Shown here in pieces: positions 26,435 through 35,494 of a stretch of DNA of 64,000 nucleotides. A program made the position numbers and the translations under genes. A model generated the notes under the pieces. That model did not search any database, was not told the DNA's origin, and saw only the letters and a program-made list of their open reading frames with translations. The DNA comes from CBFHSF01 sp965658445 (GTDB lineage Bacteria > Bacteroidota > Bacteroidia > Flavobacteriales > Schleiferiaceae), in NCBI GenBank assembly GCA_965658445.1, contig CBFHSF010000007.1:62001-126000 (forward strand), given 5' to 3'. The first letter of the stretch is position 1, and every line of letters starts with the position of its first letter.

Positions 26435-27019
26435 ATGAAGCTTCAACGTATAAACGCCACATTATTGATTATCGCCGGTACCCTTTTGGTTGCCTGTAAT
26501 AACGACAAATCCACTCCCGGATACACTTACATGGATGACATGTACGTATCTCCTAGCTTGGAGCCTTACCAAGCCAGCGAGGTTCTTCCTAAGGGAATGG
26601 AAGCACAACAGCCTGTAGACGGAACCATTCCTAGAGGATATGTTCCTTACGAAATGCCCAACACCGTTGAAGCTTACGAAGCTTCAAAGATGTTGATGGA
26701 TTACCCAGAGGGGTACGCCGGAAATGACGAAGCCCTTCTCAAAGACGGCGCTGAGTTGTACGGAGTATTTTGTTCTCACTGTCACGGTAAAAAGGGAGAC
26801 GGAAACGGAGTCCTTGTGCAACGTGAGAAAATTTTGGGGGTTCCCGGGTACGACGCAACTCGTCTACCAGATATCTCTCCTGGATCTGTGTACCACGTAA
26901 TTATGCACGGAAAAGGAGTGATGGGATCACACGCCTCTCAATTGACCTATGACGAGCGTTGGAAAATCGTTCGTTACGTGTGGAAACTTAGAGAAGATCA
27001 AGCCCCTAAGGCTGAATAA
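26435..27019 (+). CDS. actE: Alternative complex III subunit E (monoheme cytochrome c lipoprotein)
   Basis: A 194-residue lipoprotein with lipobox LLVAC (Cys21). One heme site, CSHCHGKKGDGNG, lies near residue 113, with a Met-containing segment GKGVMGSHASQL as the likely second ligand. The MPNTVEAYEASKMLMDYPEGY stretch is typical of ActE. It passes electrons from the complex towards the oxidase. Confidence 0.95.
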   Translation: MKLQRINATLLIIAGTLLVACNNDKSTPGYTYMDDMYVSPSLEPYQASEVLPKGMEAQQPVDGTIPRGYVPYEMPNTVEAYEASKMLMDYPEGYAGNDEALLKDGAELYGVFCSHCHGKKGDGNGVLVQREKILGVPGYDATRLPDISPGSVYHVIMHGKGVMGSHASQLTYDERWKIVRYVWKLREDQAPKAE

Positions 27020-27052
27020 TAATAGTTGTAGAATTACAGAAATCTGAGCAAT

Positions 27053-28474
27053 ATGTTCGAATTTACTAGCAAAGCCAAAACATTTGCCATCGCACTTTTC
27101 GCGATTGGATTGATTGGGGTTATCGCAGGTTTTGTGACCAATGGAAGTGGAGATCACGGCGATCACGCTTCTCATGACACGCATGCCATGGCAGAAGGTC
27201 ACGACTCTCACGATGCTCATGCAGAAGAAGCGGGACACGATGCCCACGCAACGCACGGAGAAGAGTCACATGACGCCGCTCACCACGATGGAGGTCACGG
27301 TGAAGCACACGGTGCTTCTCATGGCGGTGGTCATAGTGAAGGTCACCACGGATTGGATGCGGAAACCATCGCACACCAAAAAGCAAACCGTCCTTGGTCT
27401 GCACTTTTCTTAAATGCATTTTTCTGGTTCTCTATTGGACTTGGATCACTTTTCTTCTTGGCCATTCAGTACGCTGCATCTGCAGGTTGGACTGCGGGTC
27501 TTTTGAGAATTTTTGAAGCCGTAGCCCTTTGGTTGATCATTCCAGGTTTGGTTATCGTTGTTATCTTCATCTTGGGTGGATACGGTCACATGCACCACAT
27601 GTACCACTGGATGGCAGAAGGAATCGCCATCGAAGGACATGAAAACTACGATAAAATCATTGCTGGAAAATCAGGTTACCTAAACGTACCATTCTTCTTG
27701 ATTCGCGCCTTGGTTTACTTGGCGGGATGGTACTTTGCAGCTCGTTACATCCGCAAAAACTCAATGGCTGAAGACGTTAACGGTGGAGAGATTTACTACC
27801 GCAAAAACTTCAAAGCTTCTGCCATCTTCTTAGTATTCTTCGCCGTTACTTCTTCTATGATGGCTTGGGACTGGATCATGTCTATTGACGCTCACTGGTT
27901 CTCAACGCTATTTGGATGGTACACGTTCGCAGGTTTGTTTGTATCTGCATTGACGGCCTTGAACCTAATTATTGTATACCTCAAGAACAAAGGGTACATG
28001 GAGTGGATCAATGAAAACCACATGCATGATATGGGTAAATTCATGTTTGCATTCTCTGTTTTCTGGACCTACCTATGGTTCTCTCAGTTCATGTTGATTT
28101 GGTACTCTGACATTCCAGAGGAAGTTACCTACTACATGCAGCGATTTGGAGAGTACAAGTTGCCATTCTTCTTTATGGTAGCTCTTAACTTCGTATTCCC
28201 TGTTCTCTTGATCATGTCTAGAGACGCCAAGAGAAACTACCCCATCATTATGTTCACAGGTATCATAGTTCTCGTAGGACACTGGTTGGATCACTTTGTA
28301 ATGATCATGCCCGGTACCGTAGGTAACTTCTGGGGATTCGGCTTAGTAGAAGTATTCGGTTTCATCATGTTTATGGGACTGTTCATTTACGTTGTGTTTA
28401 ACAATCTTTCCAAGGCACCATTGCATCAGAAGAATCACCCGATGGCCGTGGAGAGTGAGCACTTTACACTTTAA
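27053..28474 (+). CDS. actF: Alternative complex III subunit F with a His-rich N-terminal insert
   Basis: A 473-residue membrane protein of the NrfD-like fold related to ActC, with about ten helices. Between the first helix (residues 10-30) and the second (about 115-140) lies a hydrophilic stretch, residues 35-99, with 19 His plus many Asp, Glu and Gly, which looks like a metal-binding loop. The rest (YRKNFKASAIFLVFFAVTSS, MAWDWIMSIDAHWFSTLFGWY) is typical ActF. It is followed by coxB after 24 bp. Confidence 0.94.
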   Translation: MFEFTSKAKTFAIALFAIGLIGVIAGFVTNGSGDHGDHASHDTHAMAEGHDSHDAHAEEAGHDAHATHGEESHDAAHHDGGHGEAHGASHGGGHSEGHHGLDAETIAHQKANRPWSALFLNAFFWFSIGLGSLFFLAIQYAASAGWTAGLLRIFEAVALWLIIPGLVIVVIFILGGYGHMHHMYHWMAEGIAIEGHENYDKIIAGKSGYLNVPFFLIRALVYLAGWYFAARYIRKNSMAEDVNGGEIYYRKNFKASAIFLVFFAVTSSMMAWDWIMSIDAHWFSTLFGWYTFAGLFVSALTALNLIIVYLKNKGYMEWINENHMHDMGKFMFAFSVFWTYLWFSQFMLIWYSDIPEEVTYYMQRFGEYKLPFFFMVALNFVFPVLLIMSRDAKRNYPIIMFTGIIVLVGHWLDHFVMIMPGTVGNFWGFGLVEVFGFIMFMGLFIYVVFNNLSKAPLHQKNHPMAVESEHFTL

Positions 28475-28498
28475 TTCATTAGATAATCTAGTAGAATA

Positions 28499-29623
28499 AT
28501 GACTGGAATTATAACCGCAATAGTAGTCCTTCTCGGAATCATCGCACTGGTTCAGATCGTGCGCATCTTCGAAATTTCTAGAGAAGTAAGCAAAACGGAT
28601 TCTAACGCTGTCTCAGAAAGAGATAATGACACACAGGGTAAGATGCTCTTGGCTGTGATGATCATTGGAATCTTAGGATTCTTTTACTCTATCTATGCTT
28701 GGGGAGATTTGGTGTTGCCAAAGCCCGCCTCTGAGCACGGAGTAGACATCGACAACCTTTGGAACATTACCATGGGTGTGATTGTGTTGGTCTTTTTGAT
28801 TACACAGCCCATCCTTTTCTACTTCGCCTACAGATACAGAGGTATCAAGGGTAGAAAAGCTACTTATTACGAGCACAATAACAAGCTAGAGTTGGTNNNN
28901 NNNNNNNNNNNNNNNNNNNNNNNNNNNNNNNNNNNNNNNNNNNNNNNNNNNNNNNNNNNNNNNNNNNNNNNNNNNNNNNNNNNNNNNNNNNNNNTCTGGA
29001 CTTTGGTACCTGCCGTAGTATTGGCAGGGATCATTTTATACGGTCTTTCTACCTGGGTTGAGATTACTTTCCCAGAGAACGAAGAAGATCCTATGGTTGT
29101 TGAAGTTTACGCTAAACAATTTGGTTGGACTGCTCGTTATGCAGGTGAGGATAATCAATTGGGTTACGCCAATGTGCGTATGATTGAAGGAGCAAATATT
29201 TTGGGAGTTGATGCCTCAGACAAAGCCTCTGTTGACGACATCGTTGTCAACGAGTTGCACCTACCTGTAGGCAAGCCTGTTCTGCTCAAGTTTAGAGCTC
29301 AGGACGTAATCCACTCTGCTTACCTTCCTCACTTTAGAGTACAAATGAACTGTGTTCCTGGAATGGTTACTCAATTCCAGTTCACACCAACAGTTACTAC
29401 TGCTGAAATGTCTCAGGACCCTGACGTAGTAAGAAACGTTACAGAAATCAATGAGATTCGCGCCGCTGCCGGTGAAGATCCCTACGAATTCGAATACGTT
29501 TTGTTGTGTAACAAGATTTGTGGAGCCGCTCACTACAACATGCAAATGAAGATTGTAGTGGAAGAAGAAGAAGCCTACAACAAATGGCTTGCTGAGCAAA
29601 AGACTTTCGCAGAATCGCTTTAA
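28499..29623 (+). CDS. coxB: Cytochrome c oxidase subunit II (CuA), interrupted by a scaffold gap
   Basis: Membrane helices at about residues 1-25 and 40-62, a third, and one after the gap (VPAVVLAGIILYGLSTW) anchor a periplasmic cupredoxin domain. The CuA ligands are visible: HSAYLPHF and CNKICGAAHYNM (C-x3-C-x3-H-x2-M). There is no fused cytochrome c, so the enzyme is aa3-like and probably fed by ActA or ActE. Across the gap, the family sequence would run NNKLEL-x-WTLVPAVV, so almost nothing is missing and the true length is about 341 residues. Confidence 0.95.
   Translation: MTGIITAIVVLLGIIALVQIVRIFEISREVSKTDSNAVSERDNDTQGKMLLAVMIIGILGFFYSIYAWGDLVLPKPASEHGVDIDNLWNITMGVIVLVFLITQPILFYFAYRYRGIKGRKATYYEHNNKLELXXXXXXXXXXXXXXXXXXXXXXXXXXXXXXXXXXWTLVPAVVLAGIILYGLSTWVEITFPENEEDPMVVEVYAKQFGWTARYAGEDNQLGYANVRMIEGANILGVDASDKASVDDIVVNELHLPVGKPVLLKFRAQDVIHSAYLPHFRVQMNCVPGMVTQFQFTPTVTTAEMSQDPDVVRNVTEINEIRAAAGEDPYEFEYVLLCNKICGAAHYNMQMKIVVEEEEAYNKWLAEQKTFAESL
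28897..28994. other. Assembly gap (98 N) inside coxB
   Basis: The flanks GAGTTGGT and TCTGGACT would join in frame as Glu-Leu-Val-Trp-Thr if they overlap by one base, matching subunit II. The gap therefore probably holds no missing bases. Confidence 0.95.
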
Positions 29624-29651
29624 TATTTGATTAGGAATAACATTTAGGAAT

Positions 29652-31436
29652 ATGTCGTCAACAGATACTCATTCTCACGAAGAACACCACCACGAGGAAA
29701 CATTCATCACCAAGTGGATTTTCTCTCAGGATCACAAGATGATCGGAAAGCAATTCTTAGTTACAGGTATTGTAATGGGATTGATTGGTGTAGTAATGTC
29801 TATTCTCTTCCGCTTGCAATTGGCATGGCCGGAGCAGAGCTTCCCCATCCTTGAATCACTTCTTGGAAAGTGGGCGCCTGACGGAGTAATGGATCCCAAC
29901 ATTTACCTTGCGTTGGTTACCATTCACGGTACCATCATGGTATTCTTTGTATTGACCGCTGGTCTTTCCGGAACCTTCTCTAACCTTTTGATTCCATTGC
30001 AAATTGGAGCCCGTGATATGGCATCAGGTTTCTTGAACATGTTGTCTTACTGGTTCTTCTTTGCCTCTTCTGTAGTTATGGTAGCCTCTCTATTTGTAGA
30101 GTCAGGGCCGGCTGCTGCAGGTTGGACGGTTTACCCACCACTTTCTGCGCTTCCACAAGCGATGCCAGGATCGGGAATGGGTATGACACTTTGGTTGGTT
30201 TCTATGACATTGTTCATCGTTTCTTCTCTTTTGGGATCTTTGAACTACATCGTAACCATCCTTAACTTGAGAACCAAAGGTATGTCTATGACACGCCTTC
30301 CACTAACCATCTGGGCCTTCTTTGTAACGGCCATCCTAGGGGTACTTTCTTTCCCAGTTTTGGTTTCAGCAGCTCTATTGCTTCTGTTCGACCGCTCAAT
30401 GGGAACGAGCTTCTACCTTTCGGATATTATGATGGCGAGCGGAGAGTTGCTTCCCAACCAAGGAGGTAGCCCTGTATTGTACCAGCACTTGTTCTGGTTC
30501 CTAGGACACCCTGAGGTATACATTATTCTTTTGCCTGCCTTGGGTATTACTTCTGAAATTATTTCAACAAACTCTAGAAAGCCCATCTTCGGATACCGCG
30601 CAATGGTTGGTTCTATCTTGGCCATCGCATTCCTATCCTTTATCGTATGGGGTCACCACATGTTTGTGACGGGTATGAACCCATTCCTAGGAGCTGTCTT
30701 TACCTTTACGACGTTGTTGATTGCCATCCCATCTGCGGTTAAGGCCTTTAACTACATCACCACTCTTTGGAAAGGTAATATTCAATTTACGCCTGCAATG
30801 TTGTTCTCTATCGCATTGGTATCTACCTTCATCACTGGAGGTCTTACCGGAATCATCTTGGGTGATTCTGCACTAGACATCAATGTTCACGATACTTACT
30901 TTGTGGTTGCTCACTTCCACATTGTAATGGGACTGTCTGCCATCTTTGGACTGTTTGCTGGGGTGTACCACTGGTACCCTAAGATGTACGGTCGCATGAT
31001 GAGCAAGAAGTTGGGTTACGTTCACTTCTGGGTAACTTTTGTTGCTGCCTACGGAGTATTCTTCCCAATGCACTTCTTGGGTATGGCGGGTCTTCCAAGA
31101 CGTTACTACACCAACACGGCCTTCCCAATGTTTGACAACTTGGCGGAGATCAACGTAGTAATCTCAATTTTCGCCATCATCGGATTTGCTGCTCAGTTGG
31201 TGTTCTTGTTCAACTTCTTCTACAGCATTAGAAGAGGACAGAAAGCACCTCAGAACCCATGGAGATCTAACACTCTTGAGTGGACTACTCCGGTTGAGCA
31301 CATCCACGGAAACTGGCCAGGAGAGATTCCAGCAGTACACCGTTGGGCGTACGATTACTCTAAGCCTGGAATGGAAGAGGACTTTGTACCTCAGACCACT
31401 CCACTTATGGAAGGCGAAGAAGAGTCTTCTCACTAG
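29652..31436 (+). CDS. coxA: Cytochrome c oxidase subunit I
   Basis: The 594-residue catalytic subunit of an A-type heme-copper oxidase. It keeps helix VI GHPEVYIIL with the proton-channel Glu and CuB/Tyr site, HH in WGHHMFVTGM, and the heme ligands in DTYFVVAHFHIVMG. The C-terminal tail, from residue 530 on, is a soluble extension typical of Bacteroidota. A strong terminator follows 44 bp on, so subunit III, the heme A/O synthase genes and sco are not part of this unit. Confidence 0.97.
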   Translation: MSSTDTHSHEEHHHEETFITKWIFSQDHKMIGKQFLVTGIVMGLIGVVMSILFRLQLAWPEQSFPILESLLGKWAPDGVMDPNIYLALVTIHGTIMVFFVLTAGLSGTFSNLLIPLQIGARDMASGFLNMLSYWFFFASSVVMVASLFVESGPAAAGWTVYPPLSALPQAMPGSGMGMTLWLVSMTLFIVSSLLGSLNYIVTILNLRTKGMSMTRLPLTIWAFFVTAILGVLSFPVLVSAALLLLFDRSMGTSFYLSDIMMASGELLPNQGGSPVLYQHLFWFLGHPEVYIILLPALGITSEIISTNSRKPIFGYRAMVGSILAIAFLSFIVWGHHMFVTGMNPFLGAVFTFTTLLIAIPSAVKAFNYITTLWKGNIQFTPAMLFSIALVSTFITGGLTGIILGDSALDINVHDTYFVVAHFHIVMGLSAIFGLFAGVYHWYPKMYGRMMSKKLGYVHFWVTFVAAYGVFFPMHFLGMAGLPRRYYTNTAFPMFDNLAEINVVISIFAIIGFAAQLVFLFNFFYSIRRGQKAPQNPWRSNTLEWTTPVEHIHGNWPGEIPAVHRWAYDYSKPGMEEDFVPQTTPLMEGEEESSH

Positions 31437-31480
31437 TTGAGAAAAAAATGAAAGAATAAGTAGATACTACTTATCATCAT

Positions 31481-31512
31481 AAAAAAGCCCCGCTCAACGA
31501 GCGGGGCTTTTT
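31481..31512. terminator. Bidirectional terminator after coxA
   Basis: The stem GCCCCGCTC / GAGCGGGGC around AAC is flanked by A6 and T5. It closes the act-cox operon and also lies beyond the stop of the convergent stress-protein gene. Confidence 0.9.
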
Positions 31513-31648
31513 ATTGGAATATAGTTTCAGGCTTTTCGCGAGATTTAAATCAAAGTTTAAATCGTATACGGTTTACCTGAACACTTCAGGGGGGATGAAG
31601 TGCTATTGAAAGGGCGTAACCTATGAATTAACCTATTGGTTTTTCTAT

Positions 31649-32458
31649 CTATTTCTTGGTCTCGTGAAGCGCCAAGAAAGGACGGTTTGTACGGTATGCG
31701 ACCTTGCTCGTCTTACTCGTGTGGAATAAACCTTCTACAAATCCGTAGCGTCTCGCCAATAAACAAATCATATTGGCGTCTTCCGCATTGGCGAAGTTGA
31801 TGATGTCCTCTTCAATGCTATCTGTTCCCTCTAAGGTGTGGAAAGAAATTTCTGTACCGTCAAAGATTCGGTTGAACTTGGCTTCATCGGTAGCCGTTTG
31901 ACTCTTGGCATTTTTTACGTGAACGACCTTAACAGCGGCTCCGTATACCTTGGCCAAAACAGATAATCTCGACAATCCTTGTTCATCGCGCTTAGAATCG
32001 TTGTCGGTTGCGTAAACGATGGTTTTGATTTCTTTGATTTCTCCTCCGGTAGGAATGGTCAGTACAGGAACGTTTACCATGTGTAGGGTAGAGGCCGCAT
32101 TGGAACCAATAAGAACCTCTTCAAGGCCAGAAGCACCCTTTGTACCCATTACTACCATACAGTCATCGTAGTTTTCTGTAAAGTCCTTGATGACGCGGAT
32201 GGGATTCCCCATTCTAGAATATGTTTCCACCTCTACACCGGTGTGCGCAAGGTTGGCCTTGAGCTCTTCCAATCCCTTTTCAGAAGTTTCCTTCATGATT
32301 TCGAGCAGGGAAGTACTCATAACGTTTTGAGAATAGGGGAGGTCGTAGGCGTTGAGAACCACCAATTTTCCATTGGCCTTTTTGGCAATGTCAATGGCGA
32401 AATCCAAAGCCTTGTCAGCATTTTTAGAAAAATCCGTAGGACAGATTATGGTTTTCAT
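31649..32458 (-). CDS. Universal stress protein with two Usp domains
   Basis: A 269-residue cytoplasmic protein. The first UspA domain (about 1-140) has MKTIICPTDFSKNADKALDFAIDIA and the ATP-binding-like VMGTKGASGLEEVLIGSNA. The second (about 145-265) is more divergent and ends LFHTSKTSKVAYRTNRPFLALH. It lies downstream of the cbb3 gene cluster but has its own candidate promoter with a CRP/FNR-like site, in line with stress proteins induced by low oxygen. Confidence 0.93.
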   Translation of the reverse strand: MKTIICPTDFSKNADKALDFAIDIAKKANGKLVVLNAYDLPYSQNVMSTSLLEIMKETSEKGLEELKANLAHTGVEVETYSRMGNPIRVIKDFTENYDDCMVVMGTKGASGLEEVLIGSNAASTLHMVNVPVLTIPTGGEIKEIKTIVYATDNDSKRDEQGLSRLSVLAKVYGAAVKVVHVKNAKSQTATDEAKFNRIFDGTEISFHTLEGTDSIEEDIINFANAEDANMICLLARRYGFVEGLFHTSKTSKVAYRTNRPFLALHETKK

Positions 32459-32581
32459 CGGAGTAAATATTTAATGTTCTGTGACAGGTTTACAATTCTC
32501 AAAAATCAGAAACCTGCCTAAATAGTGTGTGGTCTGTAGTTGTCTTTTTGAGACGATAAAATCCTCTCTCAAATACAGTAC

Positions 32582-32624
32582 TAAAGATAAAGCGAATTGG
32601 AGAAAGAATACATGACTTTCGTCA
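32582..32624 (-). promoter_or_regulatory. Candidate CRP/FNR-type site and promoter of the stress-protein gene
   Basis: On the minus strand, the perfect dyad TGAC-GAAA-GTCA (32613-32624) is centred 29.5 bp before the first base of TATCTTTA (32589-32582), a near-match to the TAnnTTTG -7 box. That places the dyad at about -41, the class II activator position. The ATG follows 123 bp downstream. The same geometry is found upstream of ccoS. Confidence 0.5.
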
Positions 32625-32704
32625 ATCTTTGTGGAATATTATATGAACGATATTTCTTTCGGTAGAAAGGCGCTTAGAATTCATTAAAAGGCCTTAGTCG
32701 GTAA

Positions 32705-33523
32705 TTAATGGCACTCTTCCGTTTGGTTGGTGGTCAACGCACCATCCGATGGGCTGATGTAGGGTATTCCCAATCCCATGCCGCGGGTAATAAACAGCAG
32801 TCCCATGACCACCACAAAAACCGGGATGGCCTTTCTAAAGTATTGTTTGATGTTGGCGGAAAACAACTGAGGAATCAGCGGCGTCACAAACATCATGGGA
32901 AAGGTTCCCAATCCAAAGAACACCATAAAAAGAGCGCCTTCTGGAACGGTGGGCATGGCGAAGGATCCCAAGACGGCAATGTAAATTAATCCGCAGGGGA
33001 GCAATCCATTGAGTAGACCCGCTGCAAAATATCCCCTATGAGATTTAACCGTAAGAAACTTTCCCAGTTTTTTACGCGCCCAAAAGAAAGGGGAAGACGT
33101 ACTGTTTTTGATTTTGCTGCTGATATTGGGAGCAAATGAGGTCCCCAATTTTGGGAGCACGATAAAGGCAATCATGACAATGCCTGTGGCTATACTCAAG
33201 GGTTGTTGCCAACCTGCCAAAGAGAATCCAGAACCCACCAATCCTGCCAAGGCACCAATGGTTGNNNNNNNNNNNNNNNNNNNNNNNNNNNNNNNNNNNN
33301 NNNNNNNNNNNNNNNNNNNNNNNNNNNNNNNNNNNNNNNNNNNNNNNNNNNNNNNNNNNNNNGTGTAGGTGAGAATTCGGCCCATTTGATAGGCGTAATT
33401 TCCCGTGAATTTTCTCCATCCCTTTTCTCTCCCAAAAGGTAGCGCCAAGGCAATGGGACCGCACATTCCCAGACAGTGGAAACTTCCAAAGAGTCCTATA
33501 GAAAATGCGGCAATGTAATTCAT
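32705..33523 (-). CDS. TauE/SafE-like membrane protein of the cbb3 cluster, with scaffold gap
   Basis: A membrane protein of the sulfite exporter TauE/SafE superfamily (COG2836-like), with FGSFHCLGMCGPIALALPFG at the start, which is typical of members next to cbb3 genes. Repeated helix pairs follow, including LLNGLLPCGLIYIAVLGSFAM. Members near cco genes are thought to help copper delivery or maturation of the oxidase. A run of 98 N splits the gene after MGRILTY, and the family sequence suggests little is missing. Last gene of the cco run. Confidence 0.9.
   Translation of the reverse strand: MNYIAAFSIGLFGSFHCLGMCGPIALALPFGREKGWRKFTGNYAYQMGRILTYXXXXXXXXXXXXXXXXXXXXXXXXXXXXXXXXXXTIGALAGLVGSGFSLAGWQQPLSIATGIVMIAFIVLPKLGTSFAPNISSKIKNSTSSPFFWARKKLGKFLTVKSHRGYFAAGLLNGLLPCGLIYIAVLGSFAMPTVPEGALFMVFFGLGTFPMMFVTPLIPQLFSANIKQYFRKAIPVFVVVMGLLFITRGMGLGIPYISPSDGALTTNQTEECH
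33265..33362. other. Assembly gap (98 N)
   Basis: A gap inside the TauE/SafE-like gene. Flanking residues GRILTY and TIGALAGLVGSG are close neighbours in related proteins, so the filler length overstates the missing sequence. Confidence 0.95.
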
Positions 33524-33541
33524 GAATCGTTTTCTCTGGTT

Positions 33542-33985
33542 TTATTTTAAGTGCAAATCCGTTTCCCAGAGATAGCTCTCTTCGGGATCTTCAATAAACA
33601 CTTTTACCACCCACTTCCCGGGGAGCATATCGCCTCTGGGAATGGTTATGGCATTGGTGTCTTGGGGTGCCATTTTATGGGTCTTGTCAAAAGTTGAGTT
33701 GTTGGGGCGCAAAAACGTCACCACACCGTTTAGATTTTTGTTGTCTAAGGAAGTGGGAAGAATCAGTACAATTTGATTTTCGTCGGTGTCCACCAACATG
33801 GGCTCGCCTAGTTTTTCTGCGGCAAACTTTTGATCAATTTCTCTCTGGTACGTCAGGGTTTGGTCATAGTAATCCTCCGCAACCAAGTCGTCTTTGACCT
33901 GTGTGGTCTTTACAATGAGTGTAATGATAAAGGCCCCGAACAATACTAGAGCTATCGTAATCCCAACTCCCCAGTTAAATTTCAT
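33542..33985 (-). CDS. fixH: FixH/CcoH family cbb3 assembly protein
   Basis: The 147-residue protein starts with a membrane helix (WGVGITIALVLFGAFIITLIV) followed by VKDDLVAEDYYDQTLTYQREID, the family hallmark, and a periplasmic beta-rich domain (GDMLPGKWVVKVFIE). FixH/CcoH is needed for stable assembly of cbb3 oxidase. It lies 32 bp after ccoG, the conserved position. Confidence 0.92.
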   Translation of the reverse strand: MKFNWGVGITIALVLFGAFIITLIVKTTQVKDDLVAEDYYDQTLTYQREIDQKFAAEKLGEPMLVDTDENQIVLILPTSLDNKNLNGVVTFLRPNNSTFDKTHKMAPQDTNAITIPRGDMLPGKWVVKVFIEDPEESYLWETDLHLK

Positions 33986-34017
33986 AGTACAGTGTTTTTG
34001 GTTTAGGTGGGCCCGAT

Positions 34018-35460
34018 TTATTCTCCCGAAGAGGAGCCACTTTTAGGAGGGCTCTTGGTGGATTTTCGCGGACCGTTAAAATTGGTTTTGATGCTTTCTA
34101 CAATCTCTTCACCGTCTTTGAGTCCAATGACAATTTCCGTCTTTGAGCCGGTGAGTTGATCTTCGGGTAGAAAGATAAAAAAGGATCCCTCTTTTTTCTC
34201 TGCCAAACCAATTTCTTTATTGGGAACCCCTGCAAATTCTACACGTCCTCCCTCGGGAGAAAGCAAAACAAAGTCATAAGTTCTCTCCTCAGTAGATTTG
34301 TTGATGACGTGGTAGGTATAGAGGTTGCTGATTTCGTTGTTTTCACGTTCTTGATAGAGCATACCTTGAGCCCTTAGAATCGTGGTATCCAAAGTTGGGC
34401 GGCTAGAGAGTAAAAAGCCCATGAGAACCAACAATCCCAAAAGAACCGTGGTATAAGCCTTGGCTCTTGTAGAAAAGGTAAATGGTTTGTTCTCTGCAAT
34501 CTCTTCCTCAGAAGCATAGCGGATCAGTCCCTTGGGCAAATCCACTTTTTCCATCATGTGATCACAGGCATCAATACAAGCCGTACAATTGATACATTCC
34601 AATTGAGTGCCATTGCGAATGTCAATCCCGGTAGGACATACATCCACGCATTGTCCACAATCAATACAATCTCCTTTCCCACTGGCCGCTCTGTCTTCCG
34701 ATTTTTTGAATCTGCCTCGGCTCTCACCGCGGATGTAGTCGTAGGCAATTACAATGGACTTTCTGTCCAGCATAGCGCCTTGTAATCTTCCGTAGGGGCA
34801 GACGATAATACATACCTGTTCTCTAAACCAAGCAAAGACAAAGTAGAAGATGGTCGTGAAAATCAGAATCCCTGAGAAATTTCCAAGATGGGCCATAGGA
34901 CCGTCGGTTACGACCTTGGTCCACTCACCCGTTCCTACAATGACCATCATAAAGTCATTGGCGATAAGGAAGGATATCAACCAGAAAATTCCATTTTTTA
35001 GAATTCGCTTTCTGAGTTTTTCAGGGTGGTTCCACTTGAGTTTGGACAACCTGATTTGCTGTCCACGATCTCCGTCTATCCAATATTCTATTCTTCTAAA
35101 GACGTGTTCCAAGAATATCGTTTGAGGACAGACCCATCCACAAAATAAACGGCCAAAGACCACGGTAAAGAGGACTACAAAGAGCACTCCTGTTATCATG
35201 GCAATGGCCAGTAAGTAAAAGTCCTGGGGCCAGAAAATATTTCCGAAGATGACAAACTTTCTCTCCACTACGTTGAACAGGAGAAAGGGCTGGCCTCCAA
35301 TGCGTATCCAAGGCACGGCAAAGAGAAAGATGAGTAGTCCCGCGGCCACCCAACTGCGTTGTCGAGTTAGGCGTCCTTCTGGCTTTTTGGGATAGAGAAA
35401 ATTTCTCTTTCCCTCTTCATTTATGGTTCCGATGGAATCCCTAAAGCTCTGGTCACTCAT
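34018..35460 (-). CDS. ccoG: Cytochrome c oxidase accessory protein CcoG
   Basis: The 480-residue membrane iron-sulfur protein has an NapH-like core of helices with GWVCPQTIFLEHVFRRIEYW and CIIVCPYGRLQG. Two 4Fe-4S clusters follow: CIDCGQCVDVCPTGIDI and CINCTACIDACDHMM. A C-terminal immunoglobulin-like domain ends the protein. CcoG reduces Cu(II) for insertion into cbb3 oxidase. It lies between ccoP and fixH. Confidence 0.96.
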   Translation of the reverse strand: MSDQSFRDSIGTINEEGKRNFLYPKKPEGRLTRQRSWVAAGLLIFLFAVPWIRIGGQPFLLFNVVERKFVIFGNIFWPQDFYLLAIAMITGVLFVVLFTVVFGRLFCGWVCPQTIFLEHVFRRIEYWIDGDRGQQIRLSKLKWNHPEKLRKRILKNGIFWLISFLIANDFMMVIVGTGEWTKVVTDGPMAHLGNFSGILIFTTIFYFVFAWFREQVCIIVCPYGRLQGAMLDRKSIVIAYDYIRGESRGRFKKSEDRAASGKGDCIDCGQCVDVCPTGIDIRNGTQLECINCTACIDACDHMMEKVDLPKGLIRYASEEEIAENKPFTFSTRAKAYTTVLLGLLVLMGFLLSSRPTLDTTILRAQGMLYQERENNEISNLYTYHVINKSTEERTYDFVLLSPEGGRVEFAGVPNKEIGLAEKKEGSFFIFLPEDQLTGSKTEIVIGLKDGEEIVESIKTNFNGPRKSTKSPPKSGSSSGE

Positions 35461-35494
35461 CCCTCTCTAGCGTGTTTGGTTTGTTCTAATGTGA

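Noticed and set aside
27120..27419. Minus-strand and second-frame ORFs over the His-rich part of actF
   Set aside because: They are caused by the repetitive GA/CA-rich codons of the His-rich insert; actF is continuous on the plus strand.
31577..31591. Hairpin CCTGAA-CAC-TTCAGG as a terminator of the stress-protein gene
   Set aside because: The stem is only six pairs and no T-run follows on either strand; the strong bidirectional terminator at 31481-31512 suffices.
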